Positions 38,651 through 46,203 of a stretch of 64,000 nt of DNA are shown here, piece after piece. Where the stretch lies: positions 3,985 to 67,984 of the forward strand of contig NZ_JAVRHK010000018.1 in the NCBI RefSeq assembly GCF_031846585.1, in the 5' to 3' direction. Position 1 is the first letter of the stretch. The number at the start of each line of letters is the position of its first letter. The translations under genes and the position numbers were made by a program. The notes under the pieces were generated by a model. It made no database searches and was not told where the DNA came from. It saw nothing but the letters and a program-made list of their open reading frames with translations. This DNA comes from Autumnicola musiva (GTDB lineage: Bacteria > Bacteroidota > Bacteroidia > Flavobacteriales > Flavobacteriaceae).

Positions 38651-39084
38651 AAATCAATAAATTACAAGTTAATGAACTATAAAAACATAATCCGGAAATT
38701 TGCCTTTCTTTACTTTCTGATTTTTCGCCCGGAATGATTTTACCGGAAAGCATCCAATGTATATATTTGACATTTTAAGCTTCTCTCAGGCAATATTGTC
38801 GGAACTTTGTTATACATCGTCTGTAGTAAATTTATGATATTCAAGGTGCCTAAAAATTTTCAATGGCCAATTCTATCAGATTCTGCCAACAGCATTCGAA
38901 GTTTGAAACGAGGATATTTTCAGGATTAATAAATATTTCTTTTCAATATATTTCTTTATCTTTGCAGACCTGGCGAAATTTGCAGGGAAATTCTTTGAAA
39001 ACATGTTTGGTTGGAATGTGGTCCTGAAATAAATTAGGACATATCCAACTTGGCTAAAATCTAATAAATTTGCACCGTTTTTTC
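38651..39084. other. Gene-free stretch before the tmRNA
   Basis: I see no open frame, tRNA or repeat in this AT-rich stretch. A TATCTTTG box at about 38957-38964 could drive an unrecognised transcript. Confidence 0.4.
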
Positions 39085-39200
39085 GCGTTAGGGATTGTAG
39101 CGGAAATCCTTTTTATTTTGTTTTTCGACTCCGCTCGAAATGACAAAATAAAAAGATTGAAGCGAAAAGCCCGGCCGCCGAAGCTACTGAGCTTATCGAA
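39085..39200. repeat. Flavobacterial-type interspersed palindromic element
   Basis: A perfect 12-bp inverted repeat (39109-39120 with 39144-39155) encloses a second one (TTTCGA at 39123, TCGAAA at 39135). Outside it the arms read GGGATTGTAGCGG and GATTGAAGCGAAAAGCCCGG. I recall similar sequence scattered through flavobacterial genomes, but its role is not known to me. This is the only copy seen here. Confidence 0.5.
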
Positions 39201-39287
39201 GGAGTGAAGGTGGCAACGCCCGGGCCTTTAAGAAAGCTCTAGGTTGGCACGAAAAATGCAATATTTATATAAGTTCTTTTACATATT

Positions 39288-39684
39288 GGGGTCGACTTGG
39301 TTTTGACAGCGAGTCTAATTGAGTTGTAAGCACGTCGAGCGCCGGAATATAGCTCGTAAATCTCATGTTTCAGACTTTTTTAAACGGCGAGAATAACTAC
39401 GCCTTGGCTGCGTAACCGAATTATAGTAGGTTATACTTAGTCCCTGCAAGGCAGGGAGCCAAGATGTCCCGCGAAGGCCTTGATTTACGGCATTCGCAAC
39501 AGGGGCACCGACAAAGTAAATATAGGAATTACAGGGCCTTGATGTAATTCCGAAATCTAATTGAGGATACGTGTAAAGTTGGTGGTTTTCGGCCGGCTTT
39601 GCATCGACAATCAAACGAAGACTAAACGTGTAGAAAGCTTCTGAATTGCTTGTTTGGACGAGGGTTCGAACCCCTCCGACTCCA
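39288..39684 (+). ncRNA. ssrA: Transfer-messenger RNA (tmRNA)
   Basis: The 5' end GGGGTCGACTTGG and 3' end CGACTCCA pair as the tRNA-like acceptor stem, and GAGGGTTCGAACCCCTC forms the T-arm. The resume frame at 39386-39415 encodes GENNYALAA followed by TAA, the degradation tag. tmRNA with SmpB rescues stalled ribosomes and tags the incomplete protein for proteolysis. CCA is not fully encoded. The 3' end is the attachment site of the integrated element, and the gene is kept intact by the element's end. Confidence 0.97.
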
Positions 39685-39686
39685 CT
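39673..39686 (+). repeat. attL core (tmRNA 3' end)
   Basis: CCTCCGACTCCACT is repeated exactly at 61922-61935 and lies at the tmRNA 3' end, so these two copies bound the integrated element. Confidence 0.85.
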
Positions 39687-39689
39687 CTA

Positions 39690-39722
39690 AAACCCCGTAA
39701 GCACAATGTTTACGGGGTTTTT
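39690..39722 (+). terminator. Element-supplied terminator for the tmRNA
   Basis: AACCCCGTAA pairs with TTACGGGGTT and a T run follows. It lies just inside the element and replaces the terminator that was displaced to 61957-61991. Confidence 0.85.
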
Positions 39723-39730
39723 AGTTTTAA

Positions 39731-39750
39731 GGTGACAAACGGGGTGACAA
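39731..39750 (+). promoter_or_regulatory. Integrase arm-type sites, left end (GGTGACAA x2)
   Basis: GGTGACAA occurs at 39731 and 39743, a 12-base period. Three copies with the same sequence, orientation and period lie at the other end (61771-61802). This is the pattern expected for arm-binding sites of a tyrosine integrase. Confidence 0.65.
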
Positions 39751-39861
39751 ATGCGACTTCTGAATCTTTAGCACCCTTCCTTATTGTCGGCTCATTTTTG
39801 AGACAAAAATATTTAAATCTACAATTTTTTGTATTACATTTGTATTTCAATTTTGGTGTAG

Positions 39862-41058
39862 ATGAAAGAAGATTATCAAATGAAGGAAATCTATAACCTT
39901 CTTGGTATTAGTAACCATAAAACAATTAAGGAGCTTATAGAGGACAAAAAAGAAGAATTGAAGATTTCTTCTGACCGGCAGTTATCTAAGGTTTTGGGTA
40001 TAAATAAAGACACTCTTAATAGAATTATAACTGGTGAAAGTAAAAAAGTAGATATTATATCTATAATCAAAATCAGTAATTTCCTTGATTTAAAGATAGA
40101 GGATACAATTCAGGTCTATGTATCTACACTTAAAACTGAATCAATATCTGAGATTGAAGATAATAGAAAGGCAAATTTTATACTACGTAACTTCGATATT
40201 GAAAGGTTGTATAAATTGGGATTTCTTAAAACAAAAACAAATTTTCAGGAAATAGAAAAAAGAATTTTAAATTTCTTTGAAATTGATAACATTTTTGACT
40301 ACAACAATTCTGTTGCATATCCGCTGTTCAGCAAGACCAAAAGATCTGCAGATGAAGTTATGAATACGTTTTGGATAAAAGCTGCTTATTTACAATTTGA
40401 AGCTATTAACAATCCTAATGAATTCGATCCAGAAGAATTAAAAAAAATAGTTACCAAAATCCGTCCCTATACTCGTTTAGTAGATAATGGTTTAATTACT
40501 GTTATTAAAGTTCTTTATTCATTAGGTGTTACGGTAATAGTTCAGAAATATGTTTCTAAAACTGCTGTGAAAGGTGCTACTTTTATTGTAGACAATAAGC
40601 CCTGTATCATTTTAACTGATCAATACGAAAGATATGATCTAATGTGGTTCACTTTGTTGCACGAAATATGCCACGTTCTTTTTGATTTTGACGAGCTTAG
40701 TCGAAAGAGTTACCATTTATCAGGCGCTTCCGATTTACTATTACTTAACGAAGAAAGAGCCAATAAATTTGCTAGAGAAATTTTATTTCCAGAGGAAAGA
40801 ATGAATTTCTTAAAACCAAATATTTTCAATCCATTTCTGGTTTCACAATATGCTGAACAAAATAATGTACATCCCTCTATAATTTACGGTTTCTATCTTC
40901 ACGATCATCCACAGGAAAGTGGTGTATTATATAAAAAATTTAATCGATTTTTGATCAAATCCGAAATGGCTGTTCGATCCCTAAAAACTAATTTATGGGA
41001 CACAGATGAAAGCCCAGCAGATCAAGCAAGAAAAATAATTGAAAAAATATCAAACTAG
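39862..41058 (+). CDS. HTH and ImmA/IrrE-type metallopeptidase
   Basis: A 398-residue protein with an N-terminal XRE-type helix-turn-helix (about residues 35-85: LSKVLGINKDTLNRIITGE) and a C-terminal ImmA/IrrE zinc peptidase domain with LLHEICHVLFD (HExxH at about 267-271) and ERANKFAREILFP. Relatives cleave a cognate repressor and so switch on mobile elements or stress genes, or serve in toxin-antitoxin-like pairs. A TACATTTG box at 39835-39842 precedes it. It heads a run of four genes ending in a putAbiC-type membrane protein. Confidence 0.85.
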   Translation: MKEDYQMKEIYNLLGISNHKTIKELIEDKKEELKISSDRQLSKVLGINKDTLNRIITGESKKVDIISIIKISNFLDLKIEDTIQVYVSTLKTESISEIEDNRKANFILRNFDIERLYKLGFLKTKTNFQEIEKRILNFFEIDNIFDYNNSVAYPLFSKTKRSADEVMNTFWIKAAYLQFEAINNPNEFDPEELKKIVTKIRPYTRLVDNGLITVIKVLYSLGVTVIVQKYVSKTAVKGATFIVDNKPCIILTDQYERYDLMWFTLLHEICHVLFDFDELSRKSYHLSGASDLLLLNEERANKFAREILFPEERMNFLKPNIFNPFLVSQYAEQNNVHPSIIYGFYLHDHPQESGVLYKKFNRFLIKSEMAVRSLKTNLWDTDESPADQARKIIEKISN

Positions 41059-41065
41059 TAGTTTT

Positions 41066-41551
41066 ATGGAAAATAAAAAACTCGAAAGAGATACAACTTT
41101 AGAAGAAATTAAAAAATTAGCCGATGAATCTGATAAGAACTCAGGCTTTCAACTTGGATTAGAAGCTGACTTTGAAGAGGAATTGATTCAATTAGATCTA
41201 ATAAATGACAAACAAAATCCTTCTGAATCGTTTCGATTATTTTATGCCATTGAAGGTATACTTAGAACGCATTTACCTCCAAAATCGGAATCTGAATTTA
41301 GCTCCTTTGTTCGAGAAGAAAAGAATATTTTTTTAACCGGTGGCAAGAAAAAGGATGCCAGTGGTCGGCGAGGAGCTGATCCTAGACAAGCCTACATCAC
41401 TACCCACCTTGAAGTCGCTCTAAATGAATTACTTAGATGGATGCAAGAAGGAGGAACTAAATTTGATTTATTCTTAATCTTTCGGGATTTAAATATAAAA
41501 TATGGCTATTACAAGGAAAATGAATTAGACAAAGTGGATCAAACTAAATAA
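41066..41551 (+). CDS. Unknown protein in the ImmA-putAbiC operon
   Basis: A 161-residue charged, mainly helical protein starting at the ATG 8 bases after the previous stop. A longer open frame uses a TTG inside the previous gene. I recognise no domain. The block TGGKKKDASGRRGADPRQAY and the helix THLEVALNELLRWMQEGG look conserved-protein-like. Its tight spacing suggests a role in the same system. Confidence 0.65.
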   Translation: MENKKLERDTTLEEIKKLADESDKNSGFQLGLEADFEEELIQLDLINDKQNPSESFRLFYAIEGILRTHLPPKSESEFSSFVREEKNIFLTGGKKKDASGRRGADPRQAYITTHLEVALNELLRWMQEGGTKFDLFLIFRDLNIKYGYYKENELDKVDQTK

Positions 41552-41555
41552 GATC

Positions 41556-41909
41556 ATGGAAAACGAAAGTTATATTGCTGGGTTTCGATTCGAAAGACTT
41601 CTTAGTAAGGTTTATTCATCTAATTCAGTTAATGCGAATAAGAGCTTGTTAGAGAATGCATTAACGATGGAACAAGGAAAAACTTACGCAAAACATCTAG
41701 GCTCATCTGAAAAGCAATTTTTTGCCCTTCAGAAAAAACTAATTGAAACTCTTAATAAATTACAGATCAGAGCACCATATAATAAATCGAGCGAATATTT
41801 CAAACACCTAGCTGACTATTCGGAAGAATGTAATTCAGCCGCTGGTTTATCTGAAATTGTTGAGAAAGCTTTATTAAAAGCAAGTTCATTAGATAATTCA
41901 GGAAAATAG
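41556..41909 (+). CDS. Small helical protein in the ImmA-putAbiC operon
   Basis: A 117-residue helical protein with no recognised family and no signal peptide. It starts 4 bases after the previous stop and ends 18 bases before the putAbiC-type gene. Confidence 0.62.
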   Translation: MENESYIAGFRFERLLSKVYSSNSVNANKSLLENALTMEQGKTYAKHLGSSEKQFFALQKKLIETLNKLQIRAPYNKSSEYFKHLADYSEECNSAAGLSEIVEKALLKASSLDNSGK

Positions 41910-41927
41910 AATAGTAGGTTTTAATTT

Positions 41928-43013
41928 ATGAATGATTCTACTTTACGAAATTGGCTTTGGTTTTTTGGAATTTTGAGTTTATCTCTATTAACCTTTGCTG
42001 TTTTTGCACCCTTTATAATCCCTAAATCTAATCCTGACTGGTTACCAAGTATAGATTATCAAACAGGAAATGAGATCGGAATTACCTTTAATGGTTTAAT
42101 GTCTCCATTTATAGCAATCTCTGCTGCTTTACTTACATTTATTGCATTTTTAGTTCAATACCAGGCAAACAAAAAAATACAGGAACAGTTTAAAATTCAA
42201 GAAGTTGATCAGCTATTTTTTGAAATGCTGAAATTACACAAAGAAAATGTAAATGAATTTAATATTGATGGTTATGATCACATTGTAACTAAACAACCTG
42301 ATAGTAAGGATAGTTTACAAAAAATCCAAAGACAAACTTCTCAAAGAAAAGTATTTGTAACAATGGTTACAGAACTAGAAGCTATTATTGAAATAGCACA
42401 ATTAATGTTGCAACCAAAAACTGATAAGAATAAAGAAAGATTATTTCAAGTTGCTTATGAAATTTTCTTTTTTGGTATAGAATCAGAAAATGTTCAAAAT
42501 TGGAACTTTCACCGATTTGAACAGTTTAAATTAAAACTTAAGAATATTAGGAAGAAACATTCTTATTCTTACAGTAAAGAAAATAAATTTGTCGTTAATG
42601 GCAAATATATACACCTATATATTAAATACAAACCATTTTCCGGTCATGAAAACCGGCTAGGACATTATTATAGGCATTTATACAGTACCGTAGATTACAT
42701 TGTTTCTCGAGAAAAAGATCGCACTATCTCTAAAGATAAGTCTCAGCATTATTTAAAACTACTCAGAGCTCAGTTATCTAACGATGAACAATTGCTGCTT
42801 TATTACAATTACAGAATTGGATATGGTGCAAATTGGGATAAAAGAGGAGAGAGAAATAACGCATTCCTGACCCAATTCAAAATGATTCATAATATTCCTA
42901 TAAAAAAGGTGAAGTTTATTGAAAAGCCAGAAGTACATTTTAAAGATTATATTCGGAAAAAAAATCCGAATTTATTCGAACAATATACTCCAAAAGAAAT
43001 TGAAGTAACTTAA
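41928..43013 (+). CDS. putAbiC-type abortive-infection membrane protein
   Basis: A 361-residue protein with two N-terminal transmembrane helices (WLWFFGILSLSLLTFAVFA; FIAISAALLTFIAFLVQYQ) and a long cytoplasmic domain. The block ENRLGHYYRHLYSTVDYI and the later DEQLLLYYNYRIGYGANW are those of the putative phage abortive-infection (putAbiC) family. Phage resistance is inferred from the family name and the island. It closes the four-gene operon. Confidence 0.78.
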   Translation: MNDSTLRNWLWFFGILSLSLLTFAVFAPFIIPKSNPDWLPSIDYQTGNEIGITFNGLMSPFIAISAALLTFIAFLVQYQANKKIQEQFKIQEVDQLFFEMLKLHKENVNEFNIDGYDHIVTKQPDSKDSLQKIQRQTSQRKVFVTMVTELEAIIEIAQLMLQPKTDKNKERLFQVAYEIFFFGIESENVQNWNFHRFEQFKLKLKNIRKKHSYSYSKENKFVVNGKYIHLYIKYKPFSGHENRLGHYYRHLYSTVDYIVSREKDRTISKDKSQHYLKLLRAQLSNDEQLLLYYNYRIGYGANWDKRGERNNAFLTQFKMIHNIPIKKVKFIEKPEVHFKDYIRKKNPNLFEQYTPKEIEVT

Positions 43014-43032
43014 TCTTTAGAGATATCGAATG

Positions 43033-43161
43033 TCAAAATGTGAATATTTCGCCGTTTTCGATTATTCCCTCATTCTGCACATCAAACCGGTAATTCATAA
43101 TCTTGCCTGAAATAAAAACTCCAATACCCTTTCTATCGAAAAGGGAGTTACAAAATTTCAC
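43033..43161 (-). pseudogene. Conserved tail reading on after the GIY-YIG stop codon
   Basis: Immediately after the TAG at 43164-43162, in the same frame, 42 sense codons run to a TGA at 43035-43033. The peptide contains GVFISGKIMNYRFD. A related peptide (FISGEIVNYRYD) is encoded in the degenerate copy at 45965-46130, where the codon matching this TAG is CTG. The tail was therefore probably once part of the protein, or the amber codon is read through. Confidence 0.45.
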
Positions 43162-43845
43162 CTAGGAGATATGCCTTGAATGCCCTGGCTTAAAAATTTC
43201 ATATTGAGGTTGAACCCCTATAAGATAATTTAATCGAATTAGGTAATAATACGCAGAATTTGATTTAATGTGTTCTAAAAGTGTTATGCTCTGTATCATA
43301 TTTTCTGAAACAAAAACCTCAAAAAGATAGAGCATTATTTCTTCTTTATGTTGAGCCATCATATTATTTCTGTATGCCTCTTTGTCCTGATCATAGAATT
43401 TAATCAGAGCCATTTCGCAGTTCAACAATTTCTCTCGCTCTCCATTGAAAATTTCAAGGTATTTCTTCTCTGATGCATCAGGGTTGGTACTTTTTGCAAT
43501 TCTATGGGCTAAAGTGGCCATAGAGCTTGTAGAACCTTTTTGATGATCTAGGATTCTTTTAATGACATTTCTAGATATCCCACAATAAAAAGGTTGACCA
43601 TTTTTTATAAATAAATATAGCCCCGCAAAATCTTTTGTTATAGAAAGTGGTTTTTTCGTACGGTAATCAAAAACTTTAGTGTCTAACTTCTCTATAGCTG
43701 CCGCAGGACCGATACCTTCAAGAGAGTTTTTATCATTTGTAAAAGTGCTGTAAGAAATTTTATTCCCTAAAGGATTCCACTCATCACAAAGCTTTTGTAG
43801 ATCATTAAAATAATTTATGAGGTTATTTGAATCTAATTCTTCCAA
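43162..43845 (-). CDS. GIY-YIG nuclease-domain protein next to the RT
   Basis: A 227-residue protein with a GIY-YIG-like core: GLYLFIKNGQPFYCGISRN (about residues 75-93, YCG in place of YIG), catalytic arginine in SRNVIKRILDH, and the metal-binding glutamate in NCEMALIKFY (about 144). It probably cuts nucleic acid. No ATG fits; the start is a TTG at 43845, 35 bases after the RT stop. Its frame stays open beyond the stop codon, and a degenerate relative lies upstream of the RT. Function with the RT is inferred from the tight spacing. Confidence 0.72.
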   Translation of the reverse strand: MEELDSNNLINYFNDLQKLCDEWNPLGNKISYSTFTNDKNSLEGIGPAAAIEKLDTKVFDYRTKKPLSITKDFAGLYLFIKNGQPFYCGISRNVIKRILDHQKGSTSSMATLAHRIAKSTNPDASEKKYLEIFNGEREKLLNCEMALIKFYDQDKEAYRNNMMAQHKEEIMLYLFEVFVSENMIQSITLLEHIKSNSAYYYLIRLNYLIGVQPQYEIFKPGHSRHIS

Positions 43846-43879
43846 ATCGAAACTAATGGTTTAGCAATTATTAACTTCT

Positions 43880-45490
43880 TCACTCTTGAGCTTTTTTGTT
43901 CGTTTCTCGCAGTTTAGTCTTTTTACTCTTAATAAGTCGGTGAAAATTGCTTTCAAATTTTCGAGTTTGTTTTTTGATGGAATCGTTTCCTTCATTGAGT
44001 TCATTCATCACGTGATTTGCTTTCATTAAATAGCTAAAATAATTTCCCCAATTGTAAGTTTTTTCCGGGTGAGGTAGGTATTTACCAGGCCGACTTGGGT
44101 CGGGAATCCGTTTTAATATGCGTTTACCACCTATAATCGTAAATCTCTTAATCAATCTTTGTTTGAATAAACCTTTTCCTAAATGATGTTTTTTACCAGC
44201 GTAAAACTTTCCTCTTTTAATACTCCTTATCATACTACGGTAATACTTAGAGATTCCTTGGGTTTTCACATACACTCGTTTTCCTGTATATTCAAATCCA
44301 AGATATTCAAGTTGATAATTTGGAGTGACTTTACCGTTCTTGCCTACTAATCCACCTTTATAATTTCCAGATTTATAGCAGTATCGATAAAGCTTAGTTT
44401 TATCAGGATGGATATCAAGATTACAGGAGGCAGAATTTCTTATAGAATTAAGCATTGCTTGATGAATCTCTGCTTCCGCTTCTCTTGGACAAACCAGAAT
44501 TAAATCATCACTATAACGTTGATAAAAACCACCCACTGCCGAAACCGCAGCAAACATTTCGTCATCAAAAGTTAACATATAAATATTTGCTAAAGTTGCA
44601 CTCATAGGACTACCTTGAGGTATTCCTCTTTGGGAAAATGAATTCTTGTGAGATTTACTTCTCTTCACACCACGTCTATCTGAATGCACGAGATAGGTAT
44701 GATTCTTAAAGAATTCGTTTTTTTTGCAAAACGCAATTACATTTTCTCGTCTGAAATTTCTAAGCTTTGCAACCTTTTTCTGCTTCCATATTGTTCTGTC
44801 CGGGTTGTTAGCTTCTTTGCGCTCTACCCATAATCTTTTATAAAAAGCATTATGAAGCTCATTTAATTTAACATAGCGTTTCTTTGTTAAAGCTCTATAT
44901 ACGTTATAGTGATCATCTGGCATTGAAAGCCTTCCTTTATCATCATGTCTATTTAGAACTCTTTTCCAATGGGTATGCAGGATTTTATGATCTAGGCTAT
45001 CAAAAAAGTTAGATACATCCGCAACAATTACACTAACAGGTTTACCTTGAAAATCATTGATTGCCTTAAAAGCATCGTGAGCAAACTCAATATTAGATTT
45101 ATTACCTTTTCTTCCTTTTCCCTGTCTTATTTTTCGATAGGCAACAGAACAATGATTATAGTCCTTATGCCTTATGTACCATTCGTACATAATACTTAAG
45201 TAATAACTATAGTAACTAAAAATTAAGGCATCCAAATGTGTAGCATAGAGAATAGGTCTGTTTTTTGGATCTTTTACTTCTCTTATTCTTTTCCCAAATT
45301 CATTTTTCTCAGATCCCGCTGCCCTGTATTTCCGTTGAATGATATCACGCTTAATAAATGGAGTAAACCTATGTTTCCGTATCAGTTCAGGATTAGTAAC
45401 GTAATCCACCAGCCAACCTTTATCCTTTGGTTTGAAGGGTAGACCTATGTGTGCGTATTGCTTTAATTTAAACCAGTTATTTATTGCCAT
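43880..45490 (-). CDS. Defence-type reverse transcriptase (DRT/UG-like)
   Basis: A 536-residue reverse transcriptase. Motif 3 VIVADVSNFFDSLDH (about 154-168) is followed by an unusually long insertion. Motif 4 RGIPQGSPMSATLANIY (288-304) and the catalytic YSDD (326-329) come next, then LEYLGFEYTG and a helical thumb. No maturase or endonuclease domain of group II introns is present. The upstream 350 bases form a structured ncRNA with terminal pairing, the layout known for DRT2 and retrons. A DRT2-like assignment is inference and needs a family search. A GIY-YIG gene follows directly. Confidence 0.82.
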   Translation of the reverse strand: MAINNWFKLKQYAHIGLPFKPKDKGWLVDYVTNPELIRKHRFTPFIKRDIIQRKYRAAGSEKNEFGKRIREVKDPKNRPILYATHLDALIFSYYSYYLSIMYEWYIRHKDYNHCSVAYRKIRQGKGRKGNKSNIEFAHDAFKAINDFQGKPVSVIVADVSNFFDSLDHKILHTHWKRVLNRHDDKGRLSMPDDHYNVYRALTKKRYVKLNELHNAFYKRLWVERKEANNPDRTIWKQKKVAKLRNFRRENVIAFCKKNEFFKNHTYLVHSDRRGVKRSKSHKNSFSQRGIPQGSPMSATLANIYMLTFDDEMFAAVSAVGGFYQRYSDDLILVCPREAEAEIHQAMLNSIRNSASCNLDIHPDKTKLYRYCYKSGNYKGGLVGKNGKVTPNYQLEYLGFEYTGKRVYVKTQGISKYYRSMIRSIKRGKFYAGKKHHLGKGLFKQRLIKRFTIIGGKRILKRIPDPSRPGKYLPHPEKTYNWGNYFSYLMKANHVMNELNEGNDSIKKQTRKFESNFHRLIKSKKTKLRETNKKAQE

Positions 45491-45497
45491 AAGAAAA

Positions 45498-45847
45498 AAG
45501 AGCTGGTCGGGACTATATTGACGCCTGTCCTAAGACTTGGTAGTACATCGGCTTGCTACTTTATTACGTAATAAAATTACGCTTATAGATAGCGTCCCTA
45601 CGCTAATTAGAATACTTATTGCTGTATTAATAAATATATTATCGCCACTTAACATGACAGAACTACTTATCAACAGCATATCACAATACCTTGTAAGGTT
45701 GCTCTTCTCTGACCGACTAACGGGAAGAGAGAACGTAACCCACTTTGGAATGTTCAATCAAACTACGGACTACCCGTAGCTGGGTGTATTTCTACTCTTC
45801 AGTAAGAAATACCGTAAATAAACGTACTTACCGGCTAACCAGCTCTT
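45498..45847 (-). ncRNA. Putative template ncRNA of the RT system
   Basis: The 5' end AAGAGCTGGT (45847-45838) is complementary to the 3' end ACCAGCTCTT (45507-45498), so the 350-nt RNA closes on itself. A T run follows the 3' arm, just before the RT start codon. A TATATTTG promoter box ends 4 bases upstream of the 5' end. Inside are perfect hairpins at 45786-45812 (8 bp), 45763-45779 (6 bp) and 45590-45605 (6 bp), and a 16-base palindrome at 45560-45575. Comparable RNAs upstream of DRT2 or retron RTs are copied into DNA. Not matched to a known family here. Confidence 0.7.
45530..45757 (-). CDS. Cryptic hydrophobic open frame inside the RT-associated ncRNA
   Basis: A 75-codon frame from a TTG at 45757 to a TAG, lying wholly within the putative ncRNA. 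It encodes an N-terminal basic/polar part and a membrane-like helix (TAISILISVGTLSISVILL). The opposite strand also has an 80-codon open frame over the same stretch. In DRT2 a toxic Neo protein is read from concatemeric cDNA of the ncRNA; a frame open for 225 bases with no stop could serve the same way. Without proof it may be chance. Confidence 0.35.
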   Translation of the reverse strand: MNIPKWVTFSLPVSRSEKSNLTRYCDMLLISSSVMLSGDNIFINTAISILISVGTLSISVILLRNKVASRCTTKS

Positions 45848-45850
45848 GGG

Positions 45851-45858
45851 CAAATATA
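45851..45858 (-). promoter_or_regulatory. -7 promoter box for the RT ncRNA
   Basis: On the minus strand TATATTTG lies 4 bases before the 5' arm of the ncRNA, the right distance for initiation at or near that arm. It fits TAnnTTTG. Confidence 0.6.
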
Positions 45859-45964
45859 ATTTTTTTAGTACACCTATCTACCTATTCCTTAAATAATCAA
45901 GAATTCTTATAAAACCACCGGTTAAAATACAAGATGATTTTCGGACATTTTAGAGTGTATCTTT

Positions 45965-46130
45965 TTATATAACCCCCTCATTATCCAAATCATAACGGTA
46001 ATTCACAATTTCTCCTGAAATAAAAGCTCTACTACCCTCTCAATTATCGGAAAGGGAAATACAAACCATTCCCAGGGAGAAACACGTTAATTACCCTGAC
46101 TTAAAATATCAATTTGAAGCTAGACATCTT
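45965..46130 (-). pseudogene. Degenerate 3' end of a second GIY-YIG gene
   Basis: This stretch aligns over about 150 bases with the 3' end of the GIY-YIG gene and its tail (43033-43190). Reading on the minus strand, YFKSG matches IFKPG, and FISGEIVNYRYD matches FISGKIMNYRFD, with stop codons between. It is a decayed relic of a homologous gene, and the rest of that gene is absent, with the IS256 element next to it. The two related tails flank the ncRNA-RT unit in direct orientation. Confidence 0.6.
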
Positions 46131-46203
46131 TAAAGAAACGATGAATCGGGTTCTCGAATATCTGGGTATTTAGAAATGGAGATTGATAAAGAGCATTTTT
46201 AAA

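Noticed and set aside
39288..39684. A tRNA gene at the integration site.
   Set aside because: The 5' and 3' ends pair like a tRNA, but the middle holds the tag reading frame GENNYALAA and the length is about 397 bases, so it is tmRNA.
43880..45490. A group II intron maturase.
   Set aside because: No maturase X domain or endonuclease motif is visible, and no intron RNA ends flank it. The layout with an upstream ncRNA fits a defence RT better.
45537..45779. An 80-codon plus-strand frame in the RT-associated ncRNA.
   Set aside because: It is antisense to the proposed ncRNA and overlaps the minus-strand frame, with no separate support as a normal gene. Mentioned only as context for the Neo-like idea.
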